DNA of 64,000 nt from Comamonas koreensis (GTDB lineage Bacteria; Pseudomonadota; Gammaproteobacteria; Burkholderiales; Burkholderiaceae_C). Numbering within the stretch: the stretch's first letter is position 1; each line of letters opens with the position of its first letter. Positions 16,054 to 25,691 of this stretch are shown here, one piece after another. Made by a program: the position numbers and the translations under genes. Where the stretch lies: positions 1,860,001-1,924,000 of the forward strand of contig NZ_CP043575.1 of NCBI RefSeq assembly GCF_014076495.1, written 5' to 3'. Below the pieces are notes generated by a model, which did not search any database, had not been told where the DNA came from, and saw nothing but the letters and a program-made list of their open reading frames with translations.

Positions 16054-18861
16054 TCAATCCAGCGGCGGGCGCTTGACGGGCTTGGGCATTTGCCGTTGGC
16101 GCGCCCGTTGGGCACGGGGCCGCGCCGCATCGGCACGCTGGCAGGCCAGGCGGTACTGCAGCAAGGTCGCCTCGGCCGCCTGTAGCACGGCGATCGGCAG
16201 GCGCTGTGCTTCTTCCACCGCGTGCGCGGCGTTGGCGGGCAGCTCGCACTGGCCCGTCAGCAAGGCCAGGCCCTGGCCCACATGCTCGGCCGTGTAGACA
16301 TGGAACTGCCCGGCCTCGACGGCCTGCACCACGCGCTCGGCCAGCATCAGGTGGCGCTGGTTGCGCGCCGGGATCAGCACCCCATGGCTGCCGTCCAGGC
16401 CCTGCGCGGCGCAAAGGTCAAACCAGCCTTCGATCTTTTCATTGAGGCCACCCACCGGCAGCACCTCGCCATGCTGGTTGAGCGCGCCGGTCACCCCGAT
16501 GCTCTGGCGCAGCGGCATGCCCGACAGCGATGACAGCAGCGCGTAGAGCTCGGCGCAGCTGGCAGAGTCGCCCTCGACACCGCTGTATTCCTGCTCGAAC
16601 ACCACCGAGGCATTGAGCGCCAGCGGGGCCAGGTGGCCAAACAAGGCTGTCAGATAGCCCTGCAAAATCAGCACGCCCTTGTCGTGGATGGGGCCGGACA
16701 TGGCCACCTCGCGCTCGATGTTCATCACCCCTTCCTGGCCGGCATGGGTGCGCGCGCTGATGCGCACCGGCAGGCCAAAACGGTGGTCACCGGTGTCGAT
16801 CTGCGAGAGCCCATTGATCTGGCCGACCTGGCTGCCGGCAAACGAGATCAGGTGCTCGCCGTCGGTGATGGCGGCATGCAGGTCCTGCTCCATCGCGTTG
16901 TGGCGCAGGCGCTGGGCGGCCAAGGCGGCCTCCACATCGGCGGCCTGCACCAGGCGGTGCTGGCCCGATGGCTGGCCGGATTGCCGGGCGCGCTGGGCGC
17001 TCTCCAGCAGCAGGGCTTCGAGCTGGTTCAAGCGGCCGCTTTGGCGCTGCTGGTCATCGGCCTCCCGGTGGGATTGCTCCAGCAGCCGGGCGACTGCGCC
17101 GGCGTCGCAGTGCGGCATCTGGTAGAGCTTGCAGCGCTGCGCCATCAGCGCCGCAGTGGCGCGGTAGGTGGCGAGCGAGGCCTGGAACTGGTCGGCAAAA
17201 TCGACCTTGACGCGAAAGCGCCGGGCCATGTCCGGGTCGCTCTCCTGCAGCTGGTAGTAGGCCTCTTCGGAGCCGACCAGCACCAGCTTGAAGTTCAGCG
17301 CCAAGAGCTCGGGCAGCATCGCGCCGCTGCTGCTGGGGCCTTGCGCGGCATGCGCATCCTCAATGCGCAGCTGGCGCGTGCGCAGCACCCGGCGCAAGGC
17401 CTGCCAGCTGTCTTCGTCGCCCAGCAGATCGCGCAGGTGCAGCATCAAGAAGCCGCCATCGGCGCGCAGCACGCTGCCCGCGCGGATGCAGGAGAAATCG
17501 CTGCGGCGCTCGTCGTCTTCCGGCGGGTCGATGGTGCCAAACAGGTTGCGCAGGCTGGGCTGGTCCTCCAGCACCACAGGGGCATGGGCCTCGCCATGGT
17601 GGTCCACGATCAGGTTGAGCTGGCTGAGCGCGCGCAGCGCCTTGCGCTTGGCCTCCAGCAGGGCGCGGGCATCGTCGCGTGCGTCCTGGCTTTCGCCTTC
17701 GCCCTCGATGCTGTCGGTCTGGTCGAGCAGCGCATCGGCGTCTTGCGCAATGCTGCCCGGCACCCACAGCGCCATGTTCTTGAGCCACTCGGCCTGCATC
17801 TGCGACAGCCAGCGCTGCAAGGTGGCCCCATGCTCGGCGCTGGGCGTCAGGCCATCGAGCACCTGCGCGGATGCAGCCTGCCACAGCGGCGTGGCCAGCG
17901 ATTGGTAGAACAGGTTGAGCGCCGCATCGCGCGCCATCTGTGCCTGCCGCACCAGGCCGCGGAACTGCGCCAGCTGCACACGCAGCTGGTATTCCAGATC
18001 TTCGGCGGGTGCCGTGGCACTGGGGGCGTCTGCGCCATCCTCGCCTTCTTGCTCTGCGCCTTCGCCAGGAGACAGCAGCAGGGCCGGGTCGGCCTCGGTG
18101 TCGGCTGGGGGCTGAGAGTCGCTTTGCAGCGCTGGCGGCAGCTGATTGGCGTCAGCGGCGGACGGCTCCTGCAGCCGCTCTGCGGCAGTCAACGCAGCAG
18201 GCGCATCGGCAGCGGGCTGTCCGGCGTCCGGGCATCCGGCATCCCCTGGGCCGGCAGGGCCGCTGTCCTGGCTCTCGACCACCAGCTGGCCCTCTTCACG
18301 GCGGATGCGCAGCCCGGAGCCCTGGGCCCAGTCGTGCAGCGTGCCAAAAGCGGCCTCTTCGGCCTGGCGGGCCTGGTTGTAGAGCTGCTCGATCTGGCTG
18401 CGGTGCTGCGCTTGCTGCACGGCCTTGTCGAGCTGCTCGGGCAGCTTGTCCACCATGGCCTCGATGCGGCGGCGCAGGCTGCGGCCCTGGCCGGCGGGCA
18501 GGCGCAGCGCCTGGGGACGCTCGGGCACGGCAAAGTTGTGCACAAAGGCGATGTCCTGCGCGGCGGGGCGGCGCTGTGCCTCGGCCTGCATGGCCTGGCG
18601 CAGCAGCGAGGTGCGGCCGCTGCCTTCTTCGCCCAGCACAAACAGGTGGTAGTCGGGCGGGTCCATCGCCAGGCCAAACTCGGCCGCCGCCTGCGCGCGC
18701 TGCTGGCCGATCCAGGAGAAGGGCTCCTGCACCAGTTCGGCCGTGCTGGCAAAGCCGAGTTGGGCCGGGTCAATGCGCAGGCGCAGCTCGTGGGCCTGCA
18801 GCAGCTCGGCGCAGAGCAAGGAGGCGGCAGGTGGGGAAGGGGTCAATGGCGTGTCGGACAA
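16054..18861 (-). CDS. Lon-related ATP-dependent protease (LonB/YcbZ-like, AAA_32 type)
   Basis: A 935-residue Lon-like protease. Near the N-terminus (about 65-75) is a P-loop-like GEEGSGRTS in which the usual Lys is Arg; to my memory this is a trait of the family, so it should not be read as a defect. An acidic low-complexity insertion (about 190-300) precedes the rest of the ATPase region. The C-terminal S16 domain has the Ser-Lys dyad: Ser766 in EGDSASCAE and Lys809 in GGLNEKIEG. Start TTG at 18861 is a best guess; no ATG lies nearby in frame. Known: these proteases degrade selected or damaged proteins; substrates here are unknown. It is distinct from the canonical lon at 42814. Confidence 0.82.
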   Translation of the reverse strand: MSDTPLTPSPPAASLLCAELLQAHELRLRIDPAQLGFASTAELVQEPFSWIGQQRAQAAAEFGLAMDPPDYHLFVLGEEGSGRTSLLRQAMQAEAQRRPAAQDIAFVHNFAVPERPQALRLPAGQGRSLRRRIEAMVDKLPEQLDKAVQQAQHRSQIEQLYNQARQAEEAAFGTLHDWAQGSGLRIRREEGQLVVESQDSGPAGPGDAGCPDAGQPAADAPAALTAAERLQEPSAADANQLPPALQSDSQPPADTEADPALLLSPGEGAEQEGEDGADAPSATAPAEDLEYQLRVQLAQFRGLVRQAQMARDAALNLFYQSLATPLWQAASAQVLDGLTPSAEHGATLQRWLSQMQAEWLKNMALWVPGSIAQDADALLDQTDSIEGEGESQDARDDARALLEAKRKALRALSQLNLIVDHHGEAHAPVVLEDQPSLRNLFGTIDPPEDDERRSDFSCIRAGSVLRADGGFLMLHLRDLLGDEDSWQALRRVLRTRQLRIEDAHAAQGPSSSGAMLPELLALNFKLVLVGSEEAYYQLQESDPDMARRFRVKVDFADQFQASLATYRATAALMAQRCKLYQMPHCDAGAVARLLEQSHREADDQQRQSGRLNQLEALLLESAQRARQSGQPSGQHRLVQAADVEAALAAQRLRHNAMEQDLHAAITDGEHLISFAGSQVGQINGLSQIDTGDHRFGLPVRISARTHAGQEGVMNIEREVAMSGPIHDKGVLILQGYLTALFGHLAPLALNASVVFEQEYSGVEGDSASCAELYALLSSLSGMPLRQSIGVTGALNQHGEVLPVGGLNEKIEGWFDLCAAQGLDGSHGVLIPARNQRHLMLAERVVQAVEAGQFHVYTAEHVGQGLALLTGQCELPANAAHAVEEAQRLPIAVLQAAEATLLQYRLACQRADAARPRAQRARQRQMPKPVKRPPLD

Positions 18862-18953
18862 GGGAATCTTTTTTGGAAGGCGACAGGCGCGCGGGGCGCC
18901 AGGGGCCTTGTGGTGGGTCAATGTGGCTGTCTGGGCAAGGCGAAAGCGCTGCG

Positions 18954-19421
18954 TTACAGCGCCAGCCGCATGATGTGCTGTGGGCCGTAGCCGCCGCCCA
19001 GGTACAGCTCGCCGGTGTCTGCAAAACCGCACTGGCGGTACAGCGGGATGGCGGCGGCGTTCTTGCAGTTCACCGTCAGGAACACGGCTGTGGCGGCCAT
19101 GCCTTGCGCCTGCAGGTAGGCGGGCAGCGCCTGCAGGCTGCGCTTGGCCAGGCCCATGCCCTGAAAGCGCTGGTCGACAAAGAAGCTGCGCAGGCCCACG
19201 CTGTCCGCCGAGGCAAAGGGGTAGCGCTGCGCGTAGTCCTGGTCGATTAGGAAAAAGCCGGCAATCTGCTCGCCATGGCCGATCAGGTGGGCGCTGAGCC
19301 CCGGGTGGAGCTCGGCCAGCGTCTGGGCCATTGGCGCGACATAGGGCTGCTGCGCCTCGTGCAGGGACAGGGCCAGCACGCGCTCGCGCTGCTCGGGCCG
19401 GTAAGTGGTGAGGAGGGTCAT
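18954..19421 (-). CDS. GNAT-family N-acetyltransferase
   Basis: A 155-residue GNAT protein. The acetyl-CoA-binding motif A is seen as VDQRFQGMGLAKRSL (about residues 82-96), and the C-terminal AAIPLYRQCGF motif (about 122-132) is typical. Start at 19421 is preceded by no strong site but gives the normal length. It sits between the ferrochelatase gene and the Lon-like gene on the same strand, with a 92-base gap to the latter. Substrate unknown. Confidence 0.85.
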   Translation of the reverse strand: MTLLTTYRPEQRERVLALSLHEAQQPYVAPMAQTLAELHPGLSAHLIGHGEQIAGFFLIDQDYAQRYPFASADSVGLRSFFVDQRFQGMGLAKRSLQALPAYLQAQGMAATAVFLTVNCKNAAAIPLYRQCGFADTGELYLGGGYGPQHIMRLAL

Positions 19422-19469
19422 AGGCTACGGTCTCGGGCAGCGTGGGCGGGTGTTGTGCGGGTGGGCCGC

Positions 19470-20519
19470 TCAGCGCGGCTGGGGCGGCGGGGCGCTGGTG
19501 TCCCAGCCTTGCAGGTGCTGCAGGGCCAGCTCGCGCAGCGCCTGGATCCAGCGGGGCTGGTCGTTCAAGCAGGCAATGTAGTCGAACTGCTGGCCGCCTG
19601 CATGGACAAAGGCTTCGCGCACCTCCTGGTTGATCTCCTCGAGCGTCTCCAGGCAATCGGCGGGAAAGCCCGGGCACATCACCTGCACATGGCGCAGGCC
19701 TTGCTGGGCCAGCGCGATCAGGCTGGGCTCGGTATAGGGCTCCAGCCATTTGGCCTTGCCAAAGCGCGACTGGAAGGTCAGCAGGTACTCGCTCTCGGCC
19801 AGGCCTAGCTCGGCGGCCAGCAGGCGGGCCGTCTCCTGCGATTGCTGCTGGTAGGGGTCGCCCAGGCGCACATTGCGCTCAGGAATGCCGTGGAAGCTCA
19901 TCACCAGCTTGGGCGCGCGGCCATCCATCTGCCACTGCTTCCGCACGCTCTGCGCGAGCGCCTGGATATAGCCCGGGTCGCGCTGGTAGCTGCGCACAAA
20001 GCGGATCTCGGGGATGTCGCGCGCGCTGGCGCACCAGGCGTTGACCGCATCGACCACGCTGGCCGTGGTGGTGGCCGAATACTGCGGGTACAGCGGCAGC
20101 ACCAGCACACGGCGCACGCCCTCGGCCTTGAAGGCATCGAGCTGGCGGGCAATCGAGGGGTTGCCATAGCGCATCGCCGGCCGCACCAGCACCTGGTGGC
20201 CCGCTTCGCCCAGGCTGCCGCGCAGCAGTTTGGCCTGCTTGTCGGTCCAGACGGCCAGCGGCGAGCCCTCGGGCATCCAGATGCTGCGGTACTTGGCGGC
20301 CGACTTGGCCGGCCGGGTGCGCAAAATGACGCCATGCAGTATCGGCTTCCAGACCAGCGGCGGGATCTCGACGACGCGCTGGTCGCTCAGAAACTCGGCC
20401 AGGTAGCGGCGCGTGGCCGCTGTGGTGGGCGCATCGGGTGTGCCCAGGTTGCACAGCAGGATGCCGGTTCGGTCAGGGAGGGGTTGGCCAAGGGGCTCGG
20501 GTCGAAAGCGTGAAACCAT
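19470..20519 (-). CDS. hemH: ferrochelatase
   Basis: A 349-residue ferrochelatase, which inserts Fe2+ into protoporphyrin IX in the last step of haem synthesis. Conserved signatures: NLGTPDAP near residues 24-31 and the catalytic-site stretch MSFHGIPERNV (about 208-218), followed by LTFQSRFGKAKWLEPYT and the PGFPADCLETLEEI block. The protein is cytoplasmic with no membrane anchor. Start ATG at 20519; 20520 onward is a short promoter region shared with the divergent HAD gene. No other haem gene is in the window. Confidence 0.95.
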   Translation of the reverse strand: MVSRFRPEPLGQPLPDRTGILLCNLGTPDAPTTAATRRYLAEFLSDQRVVEIPPLVWKPILHGVILRTRPAKSAAKYRSIWMPEGSPLAVWTDKQAKLLRGSLGEAGHQVLVRPAMRYGNPSIARQLDAFKAEGVRRVLVLPLYPQYSATTTASVVDAVNAWCASARDIPEIRFVRSYQRDPGYIQALAQSVRKQWQMDGRAPKLVMSFHGIPERNVRLGDPYQQQSQETARLLAAELGLAESEYLLTFQSRFGKAKWLEPYTEPSLIALAQQGLRHVQVMCPGFPADCLETLEEINQEVREAFVHAGGQQFDYIACLNDQPRWIQALRELALQHLQGWDTSAPPPQPR

Positions 20520-20648
20520 GGCTAGGATTGTCGCAGCTTGGCGGCCGGCCCCGGTGCATACCCCTGGGCGCAGCGGGCCCGCGCGCGCTTGTCGGGCTGC
20601 GGACGGCTGCGGCGCGCCAGGCGGCCGCGATCCGCTATGCTGGGCGCC

Positions 20649-21392
20649 ATGCTCGATCTCTCCCGAATCCGTGCCATCAGCCTTGACCTGGATGACACCC
20701 TCTGGCCCGTGCTGCCCACCTTGAAGGCGGCCGAGGCCGCACAGCACGCATTTTTGCTGGACCATGCCCCTGCCACTGCGGCGCTGCTGCAGGACGCGGC
20801 CGAGGCCCAGCGCATCCGCCAGTCGGTGCGCGATGACTTTGTACACCTGGCGCATGACATGACGCATTTCCGCCAGCAGTTCATCCGCCGCGCGCTGCAG
20901 CAAAGCGGTGGCGATGAAGCGCTGGTCGAGGCCGTTTTTGCCCAGTTCTTTGCGGCCCGCAACCGCGTGACCTGGTTTGCCGAAGTCGAGGATGCGCTGG
21001 TTTGGCTCTCCTCGCGCTACCCGCTGGTCGCCGTCTCCAACGGCAATGCGCAGCTGGACCTGGTGGGCCTGTCGCCCTGGTTTGTGGCCAGCACCAGCGC
21101 GCGCGAGGTGGGGGTGGCCAAGCCCGATCCGCGCATTTTTGCCGCTGCTGCCGAGCGCGCAGGTATCGATCTGCCGGCCTTTTTGCATGTGGGCGACGAC
21201 GCCGAGCTGGATGTGCAAGGCGCGCTGGCCTGCGGCATGCAGGCCGCCTGGGTGCAGCGCCAGGAGCTGGACCACCACCAGCGCAGCGAAGCAGGCCTGG
21301 CCTTGCGCTGGCCCTTGAGCAGCCCCCCGCCCCAGGCGCTGGTGCGCAATCTGACCGAGCTGTGTGATCTGCTGGGGCGGCGCGCTGCCTGA
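20649..21392 (+). CDS. HAD-superfamily hydrolase
   Basis: A 247-residue HAD phosphatase. Motif I is SLDLDDTLW (nucleophile Asp, about residues 11-19), motif II VSNGN near 133, and motif III/IV KPDPRIF and HVGDDAELDV. The architecture with a helical cap after motif I resembles YjjG/GS1-type phosphatases acting on nucleotides or other small phosphates. The ATG at 20649 is used; an ATG at 20637 would add MLGA. It is divergent from hemH with about 130 bases between them. Substrate unknown. Confidence 0.88.
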   Translation: MLDLSRIRAISLDLDDTLWPVLPTLKAAEAAQHAFLLDHAPATAALLQDAAEAQRIRQSVRDDFVHLAHDMTHFRQQFIRRALQQSGGDEALVEAVFAQFFAARNRVTWFAEVEDALVWLSSRYPLVAVSNGNAQLDLVGLSPWFVASTSAREVGVAKPDPRIFAAAAERAGIDLPAFLHVGDDAELDVQGALACGMQAAWVQRQELDHHQRSEAGLALRWPLSSPPPQALVRNLTELCDLLGRRAA

Positions 21393-21518
21393 CAGCTCGG
21401 TAGCGCCACGGCGGTGATTGCTGCACCCACTGCAGCTATCTATTGTATGGCGCACTATTTATCCGTATCCATGCAGGCTCTAAGCTGGCGCCATCGACAA
21501 AACCGCAAGGAGTGATAG

Positions 21519-22493
21519 ATGGCGCAAGTGATTCGTTTGGCAGCGGCCGGTGGCCCGGAATGCATGCAACTGCAGCAGCTGGATGTGGCCGCACCCGGCC
21601 CGGGGGAGGTCCTGCTCGCGCAGGAGGCGGTGGGCGTGAACCCGCTCGATGTGCTGCAGCGCAAGGGCATAGCGCCCATCCCGCTGCCATCGGGCCTGGG
21701 TCTGGAGGGCGCGGGCACCGTGCTGGCGCTGGGCGCCGGGGTGAGCCAGGTGGCGGTGGGCGACCGGGTGGCCTATGCCACCGGCCCCTTGGGCGCCTAT
21801 GCCAGCGAGCGCCTCTACCCGGCCGAGCGCCTGGTCAAGCTGCCCGATAGCATCAGCGCCGAGCAGGCCGCCGCCGTGCTGTTCAAAGGCATTACCGCGC
21901 AGTACCTGCTGACGAGCACCTATGCCGTCGGCCCGGGCACCGTTGTGCTGCTCTATGGCGCATCGGGCGGTGTGGGCCAGCTGATGGCCTCCTGGGCCAA
22001 GCACCTGGGCGCCACCGTCATCGGCGTGGTCTCCAAACCGCAAAGCCAGGCGCGGGCGCTGGCTGCCGGTTGCGACCAGGCGCTGGTGTTCGATCCCCAG
22101 ACCCTGGCCGCCCAACTGCGCGAGGCCACTGCCGGGCGCATGGCCGATGTGGTCTATGACGGCCTGGGCAAGCTGTCGTTTGCCGCATCGCTGGACTGCC
22201 TGCGCCCACGGGGCCTGATGGTGTCCTTTGGCGCCACCACCGGCGCGCCGCCCGCCGTCGAAATGGGCACGCTCAACGCCAAGGGCTCGCTCTACATCAC
22301 CCGCCCCTCACTGGCCGCGCACACTGCCTCGGCGGCCGAGTACCAGCAGCGCGCCACTGCCGTGCTGCAGGCAGTGGCGCAAGGCATCCTCCAACCGGCC
22401 ATTGGGCGCCGCTATGCGCTCGCCGACGTGGCTGCCGCCCATGCCGATCTGGAAGCGGGGCAGACACAGGGGGCGGTGGTGCTGCTGCCTTGA
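21519..22493 (+). CDS. qor: zinc-independent quinone oxidoreductase
   Basis: A 324-residue member of the medium-chain dehydrogenase superfamily, quinone oxidoreductase branch. The catalytic-domain start lacks zinc ligands. The NADPH-binding Rossmann motif is YGASGGVGQ (about residues 145-153), and the family-typical YVGVNPLDV-like sequence occurs near 38. A strong AAGGAG precedes the ATG. It reduces quinones with NADPH, usually by one electron. The LysR gene follows in the same direction and may or may not regulate it. Confidence 0.9.
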   Translation: MAQVIRLAAAGGPECMQLQQLDVAAPGPGEVLLAQEAVGVNPLDVLQRKGIAPIPLPSGLGLEGAGTVLALGAGVSQVAVGDRVAYATGPLGAYASERLYPAERLVKLPDSISAEQAAAVLFKGITAQYLLTSTYAVGPGTVVLLYGASGGVGQLMASWAKHLGATVIGVVSKPQSQARALAAGCDQALVFDPQTLAAQLREATAGRMADVVYDGLGKLSFAASLDCLRPRGLMVSFGATTGAPPAVEMGTLNAKGSLYITRPSLAAHTASAAEYQQRATAVLQAVAQGILQPAIGRRYALADVAAAHADLEAGQTQGAVVLLP

Positions 22494-22588
22494 AGCCAGG
22501 CGGCTTGTATGGCGGCATGGCCGCCCAGGCAAGGGCCGCCACCGCGTCTTCGTCTATAGTGCGGACACCAACCACTCCGCCAGCGACC

Positions 22589-23524
22589 ATGCCCCTGCTC
22601 GACAGCCAACACGCCGATGAACTCAGCGCCTTGCTGGCGGTGTTCGATGCCGGCTCGTTTGTCGCAGCGGCCGCGCAGTTGCAGCGCCACCCGACGGTGC
22701 TGTCGCGCCGGCTGAGCGCGCTGGAGGCGCGGCTGGGGATTCGGCTGCTGGAGCGCTCCACGCGCCAGCTGCGGTTTACCAGCGAGGGCCAGCATTTTGT
22801 GGCCCAGGTGCGCGAGGCGATGGCCTTGCTGGAACAGGCCCAGCGCCAGGCCAGCGAGGCCGCGGCGGTGGTGCGCGGGTCGCTGCGGCTGTCGCTGCCG
22901 GCCAGCATGGGGCGGCGCTGGCTCAGCCCCATGGTGGCGGGGTTTGCCAAGGCCCACCCGCAGGTGGTGCTGGATGTGGAGTATGCCGAGCGCTTTGTCG
23001 ACATCATCGGGGAGCGTTTTGATGCCGCGATCCGTATCGGCTCGCTGGCCGACAGCAGCCTGGTGGCGACCCGGCTGTGTGACCACCGGCGCCTGGTCTG
23101 CGCCGCGCCCAGCTATCTGGCAGCGCAAGGCTGGCCGCAAACGCCGCAGGACCTGGCCAGCCACCGCTGCCTGGGTTTTACCGGGCTGCGCAGCTACCCG
23201 CAGTGGCAGTTCTCGCGCGCGGGGGAATCCTGCACGGTCAGCATCCGCGCCAGCATGGTGAGCAATGACAACGAGGCCTTGCTGGTCGCCGCGCGCCAAG
23301 GGCTGGGCATCATTGCGGGCGGCGACTGGTTGCTGGGCCCCGAGGTGGCAGCGGGCCATCTGCAGGAGGTGCTGCCGCAGTGGCAACTGCAGGCCGATGC
23401 CGGCATTTACCTGGTGCGGCCTTCCAGCCAGTGGCGCAGTGCCGCATCCAGCGCCTTGCGCGACTGGGTGATGGCGCATTTTGCGCAGGGCGCGCCCTGG
23501 CGCCAGCCAGAAGGCGCTGCTTGA
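22589..23524 (+). CDS. LysR-family transcriptional regulator
   Basis: A 311-residue LysR-type regulator: an N-terminal winged helix-turn-helix (AALQLQRHPTVLSRRL-like region at about 24-45) and a substrate-binding co-inducer domain (about 90-300). The ATG at 22589 gives the standard length; a TATAGT box lies at 22555. LysR proteins often control neighbouring genes. Candidates are the qor gene, 95 bases upstream on the same strand, or its own gene. It is convergent with hpnE with only seven bases between the stops, and no terminator is seen there. Confidence 0.9.
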   Translation: MPLLDSQHADELSALLAVFDAGSFVAAAAQLQRHPTVLSRRLSALEARLGIRLLERSTRQLRFTSEGQHFVAQVREAMALLEQAQRQASEAAAVVRGSLRLSLPASMGRRWLSPMVAGFAKAHPQVVLDVEYAERFVDIIGERFDAAIRIGSLADSSLVATRLCDHRRLVCAAPSYLAAQGWPQTPQDLASHRCLGFTGLRSYPQWQFSRAGESCTVSIRASMVSNDNEALLVAARQGLGIIAGGDWLLGPEVAAGHLQEVLPQWQLQADAGIYLVRPSSQWRSAASSALRDWVMAHFAQGAPWRQPEGAA

Positions 23525-23531
23525 GGAAGGG

Positions 23532-24848
23532 TCAGGCCAGCGCGTGGGCGGCGGCAATGCCGCTGCGCACGGCGCCTTCCAAGGTCGCGGGGTAGGGCCC
23601 GTCGATATAGTCGCCGCAGGCCAGCAGACCGGGTGCAATGGCCATGCCAGGGCGCTGCAGCCCAGGCGTGCAGGCAAAGGTGGCGCGCTTTTCCACAATG
23701 GTTTTGAGGGGCTGCAAGGCCAGGCCCAACTGGGCCTGTGCCTGGGCGATGACCTGCTGCTCGATCTCGGCGCGGTCGCCCTCGCTAGTACTGATGACAA
23801 AGGCCAGCAGGCCCGCCGGGTCACCCAGCTGGGCGCGGTCGAACACAAACTGCGCGGGCTGCAAAGGGCTGCTCTTTAGCGCCAGCCAGGGCGCAGTCAG
23901 GCTGTGGCCCTGGGCGTTGGGGGCCGGGTTCCAGGCGTAGACGGTGGCAATGGCGGTGTGTGCCAGGCGCTGGGCGTCGTCGGCCCAGGCCTGAGCCTCT
24001 GCCTGCTCGGGCGCTGACGGATCGGCAAAGGCCGCTTGCACCAGGCGCGCGGCCTCCCAGGCCGGGCAGGCCAGCAGAATCTGGTCATAACGCTGGCCGT
24101 TGACCCGCCAGCCGGACTCGGACCTGGCCAGCTGTTGCACCCGACCGCTCAGGTGGCAGTCATGGCCCCGGGCTTGCAGCCAGCTGGCGGCAGCATCGGG
24201 GAAGAGCCTGCCAAGGTCCACCAGCGGTAGCCAGAAATGCGAGCCTTTGTGGGTGGCAAACAGGCTGTCTTGCAGCACGCGCAGAAAGACCTGGCCGCTG
24301 GCTTCGTGCAGGGGCGTGTTCAGCGCCGAGATGCACAGCGGGTCAAAGAACTCTGCGAGCAGGCGCTGGGGCAGACCGGCGCAGAGATCGGCCACGCTGG
24401 CCTGCGGTGCGCAGCGAAAACCCTGGCGTTGCCAGGCGGCGGCGCGGCGCAGCAGTTGCAGGCGTTCGATCAGCGACCAGCCCCTGGCCGTGGCAATGCC
24501 GATCAGCGCATCCCAGGGCGGGGCGGTATCGGGAAACTGAATGCCCCGGCCGTCGGGGTAGCGCATGGCCAGTGGTCGCTTGATAAAGGACGCATCGGTG
24601 CTGACACCCACCCGCTCCATCAGCGCGCGGCAGGCGGTGTAGGCACCAATCAGAATGTGCTGGCCGTTGTCGATGGTGATCTCGTCGCCGCCGGGCAAGG
24701 CCAAGGCCAGACCGCGCGCGCGGCCGCCCCAGTGGGCGGAGGATTCCCAGACCGTCACCTGGTGGGCGCTGACCGCAGCGAGCTCGACGGCAGCGGCCAT
24801 GCCGGCCCAGCCGCCGCCGATCACGGCGATACGTTGGCTGCGGTCCAC
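23532..24848 (-). CDS. hpnE: HpnE, FAD-dependent squalene-forming desaturase
   Basis: A 438-residue amine-oxidase-like flavoprotein of the HpnE type. It starts with a dinucleotide-binding motif GGGWAGMAAAVELA (about 11-24), and ends with a second FAD-binding stretch (LLACGDYIDGPYPATLEGAVRSG). Known: HpnE converts hydroxysqualene to squalene with reduction by the flavin, after HpnD and HpnC. The GTG start at 24848 is immediately adjacent to the hpnD stop, so the genes are co-transcribed. Hopanoid or related isoprenoid synthesis is the expected pathway; a squalene-hopene cyclase is not in this window. Confidence 0.9.
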   Translation of the reverse strand: MDRSQRIAVIGGGWAGMAAAVELAAVSAHQVTVWESSAHWGGRARGLALALPGGDEITIDNGQHILIGAYTACRALMERVGVSTDASFIKRPLAMRYPDGRGIQFPDTAPPWDALIGIATARGWSLIERLQLLRRAAAWQRQGFRCAPQASVADLCAGLPQRLLAEFFDPLCISALNTPLHEASGQVFLRVLQDSLFATHKGSHFWLPLVDLGRLFPDAAASWLQARGHDCHLSGRVQQLARSESGWRVNGQRYDQILLACPAWEAARLVQAAFADPSAPEQAEAQAWADDAQRLAHTAIATVYAWNPAPNAQGHSLTAPWLALKSSPLQPAQFVFDRAQLGDPAGLLAFVISTSEGDRAEIEQQVIAQAQAQLGLALQPLKTIVEKRATFACTPGLQRPGMAIAPGLLACGDYIDGPYPATLEGAVRSGIAAAHALA

Positions 24849-25691
24849 TTACATGCGGCCCAGCGCTTGCATGCGCCAGGCCAGCCAGAGCTTGCGCAGG
24901 GGAGTCAGGCTCACGCGCTGGTGCAGCACCTGGAACTTGTCCTGCTCGATCTCGCGCAGCAAGGTGCGGTAGATGCTGGCCATCATCAGCCCGGGCTTTT
25001 GCGCGCGGTAATCGGCCTGCGGCAGCAGGGTCAGCGCCTCGTCATAGAGCTGGTGGGCGCGCTGGGCCTGAAAGCGCATCAGCGCTTCGAACCGGTCCGA
25101 GTACTTGCGGTTGAGCACCTCATGCGCCTTGACATCGAACTGCTGGAGCTCATTGACGGGCAGGTAGATGCGGCCGCGCATCGCGTCCTCGCCCACATCG
25201 CGAATGATGTTGGTGAGCTGGAACGCCAGGCCCAACTTGTGGGCGTACTGCGTGGTTTGCGGGCTGGTCTGGCCAAAGATGCGGGCTGCCACCTCGCCCA
25301 CCACGCCTGCCACCAGGTGGCAGTAGCGCTGCAGGCCGGGAAAATCCAGATAGCGGGTTTGCTCCAGGTCCATCTGGCAGCCTTCGATCACCGCCAGCAG
25401 GTGCTCGGCCTGGATGGAGAAGGCGCTGGCATGGGGCATCAGTGCCTGCATGACCGGGTGGCTGGGCTGGCCGGCAAAGCTCTTGCGCACTTCGCTCTGC
25501 CACCAGGCCAGCTTGGTCGCTGCCACGCCCGGGTCGCTTACCTCGTCGACCACATCGTCGACCTCTCTGCAAAAGGCGTAGAAGGCGGTGATCGCTGCAC
25601 GCCGGTCTTTGGGCAGGAAGAGGAAGGCATAGTAAAAGCTGCTGCCGGAGGCTGCGGCCTTGTTTTGAACATACTGCTGGGGCGTGGTCAT
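24849..25691 (-). CDS. hpnD: HpnD, presqualene diphosphate synthase
   Basis: A 280-residue trans-isoprenyl diphosphate synthase of the squalene/phytoene synthase family. First Asp-rich motif: REVDDVVDE (about residues 42-50). Second: IIRDVGEDAMRGRIYLP. Known: HpnD joins two farnesyl diphosphates to presqualene diphosphate. It precedes hpnE without a gap. The ATG at 25691 faces a gene-free region. The third partner, hpnC, is separated by about 7 kb (see 32878-33762), an unusual arrangement because hpnC, D and E usually lie together. Confidence 0.93.
   Translation of the reverse strand: MTTPQQYVQNKAAASGSSFYYAFLFLPKDRRAAITAFYAFCREVDDVVDEVSDPGVAATKLAWWQSEVRKSFAGQPSHPVMQALMPHASAFSIQAEHLLAVIEGCQMDLEQTRYLDFPGLQRYCHLVAGVVGEVAARIFGQTSPQTTQYAHKLGLAFQLTNIIRDVGEDAMRGRIYLPVNELQQFDVKAHEVLNRKYSDRFEALMRFQAQRAHQLYDEALTLLPQADYRAQKPGLMMASIYRTLLREIEQDKFQVLHQRVSLTPLRKLWLAWRMQALGRM

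Noticed and set aside
16633..18990. A 785-codon open frame antisense to the Lon-like gene
   Set aside because: The opposite strand encodes a Lon-type protease with its Ser-Lys dyad; this frame is its shadow.
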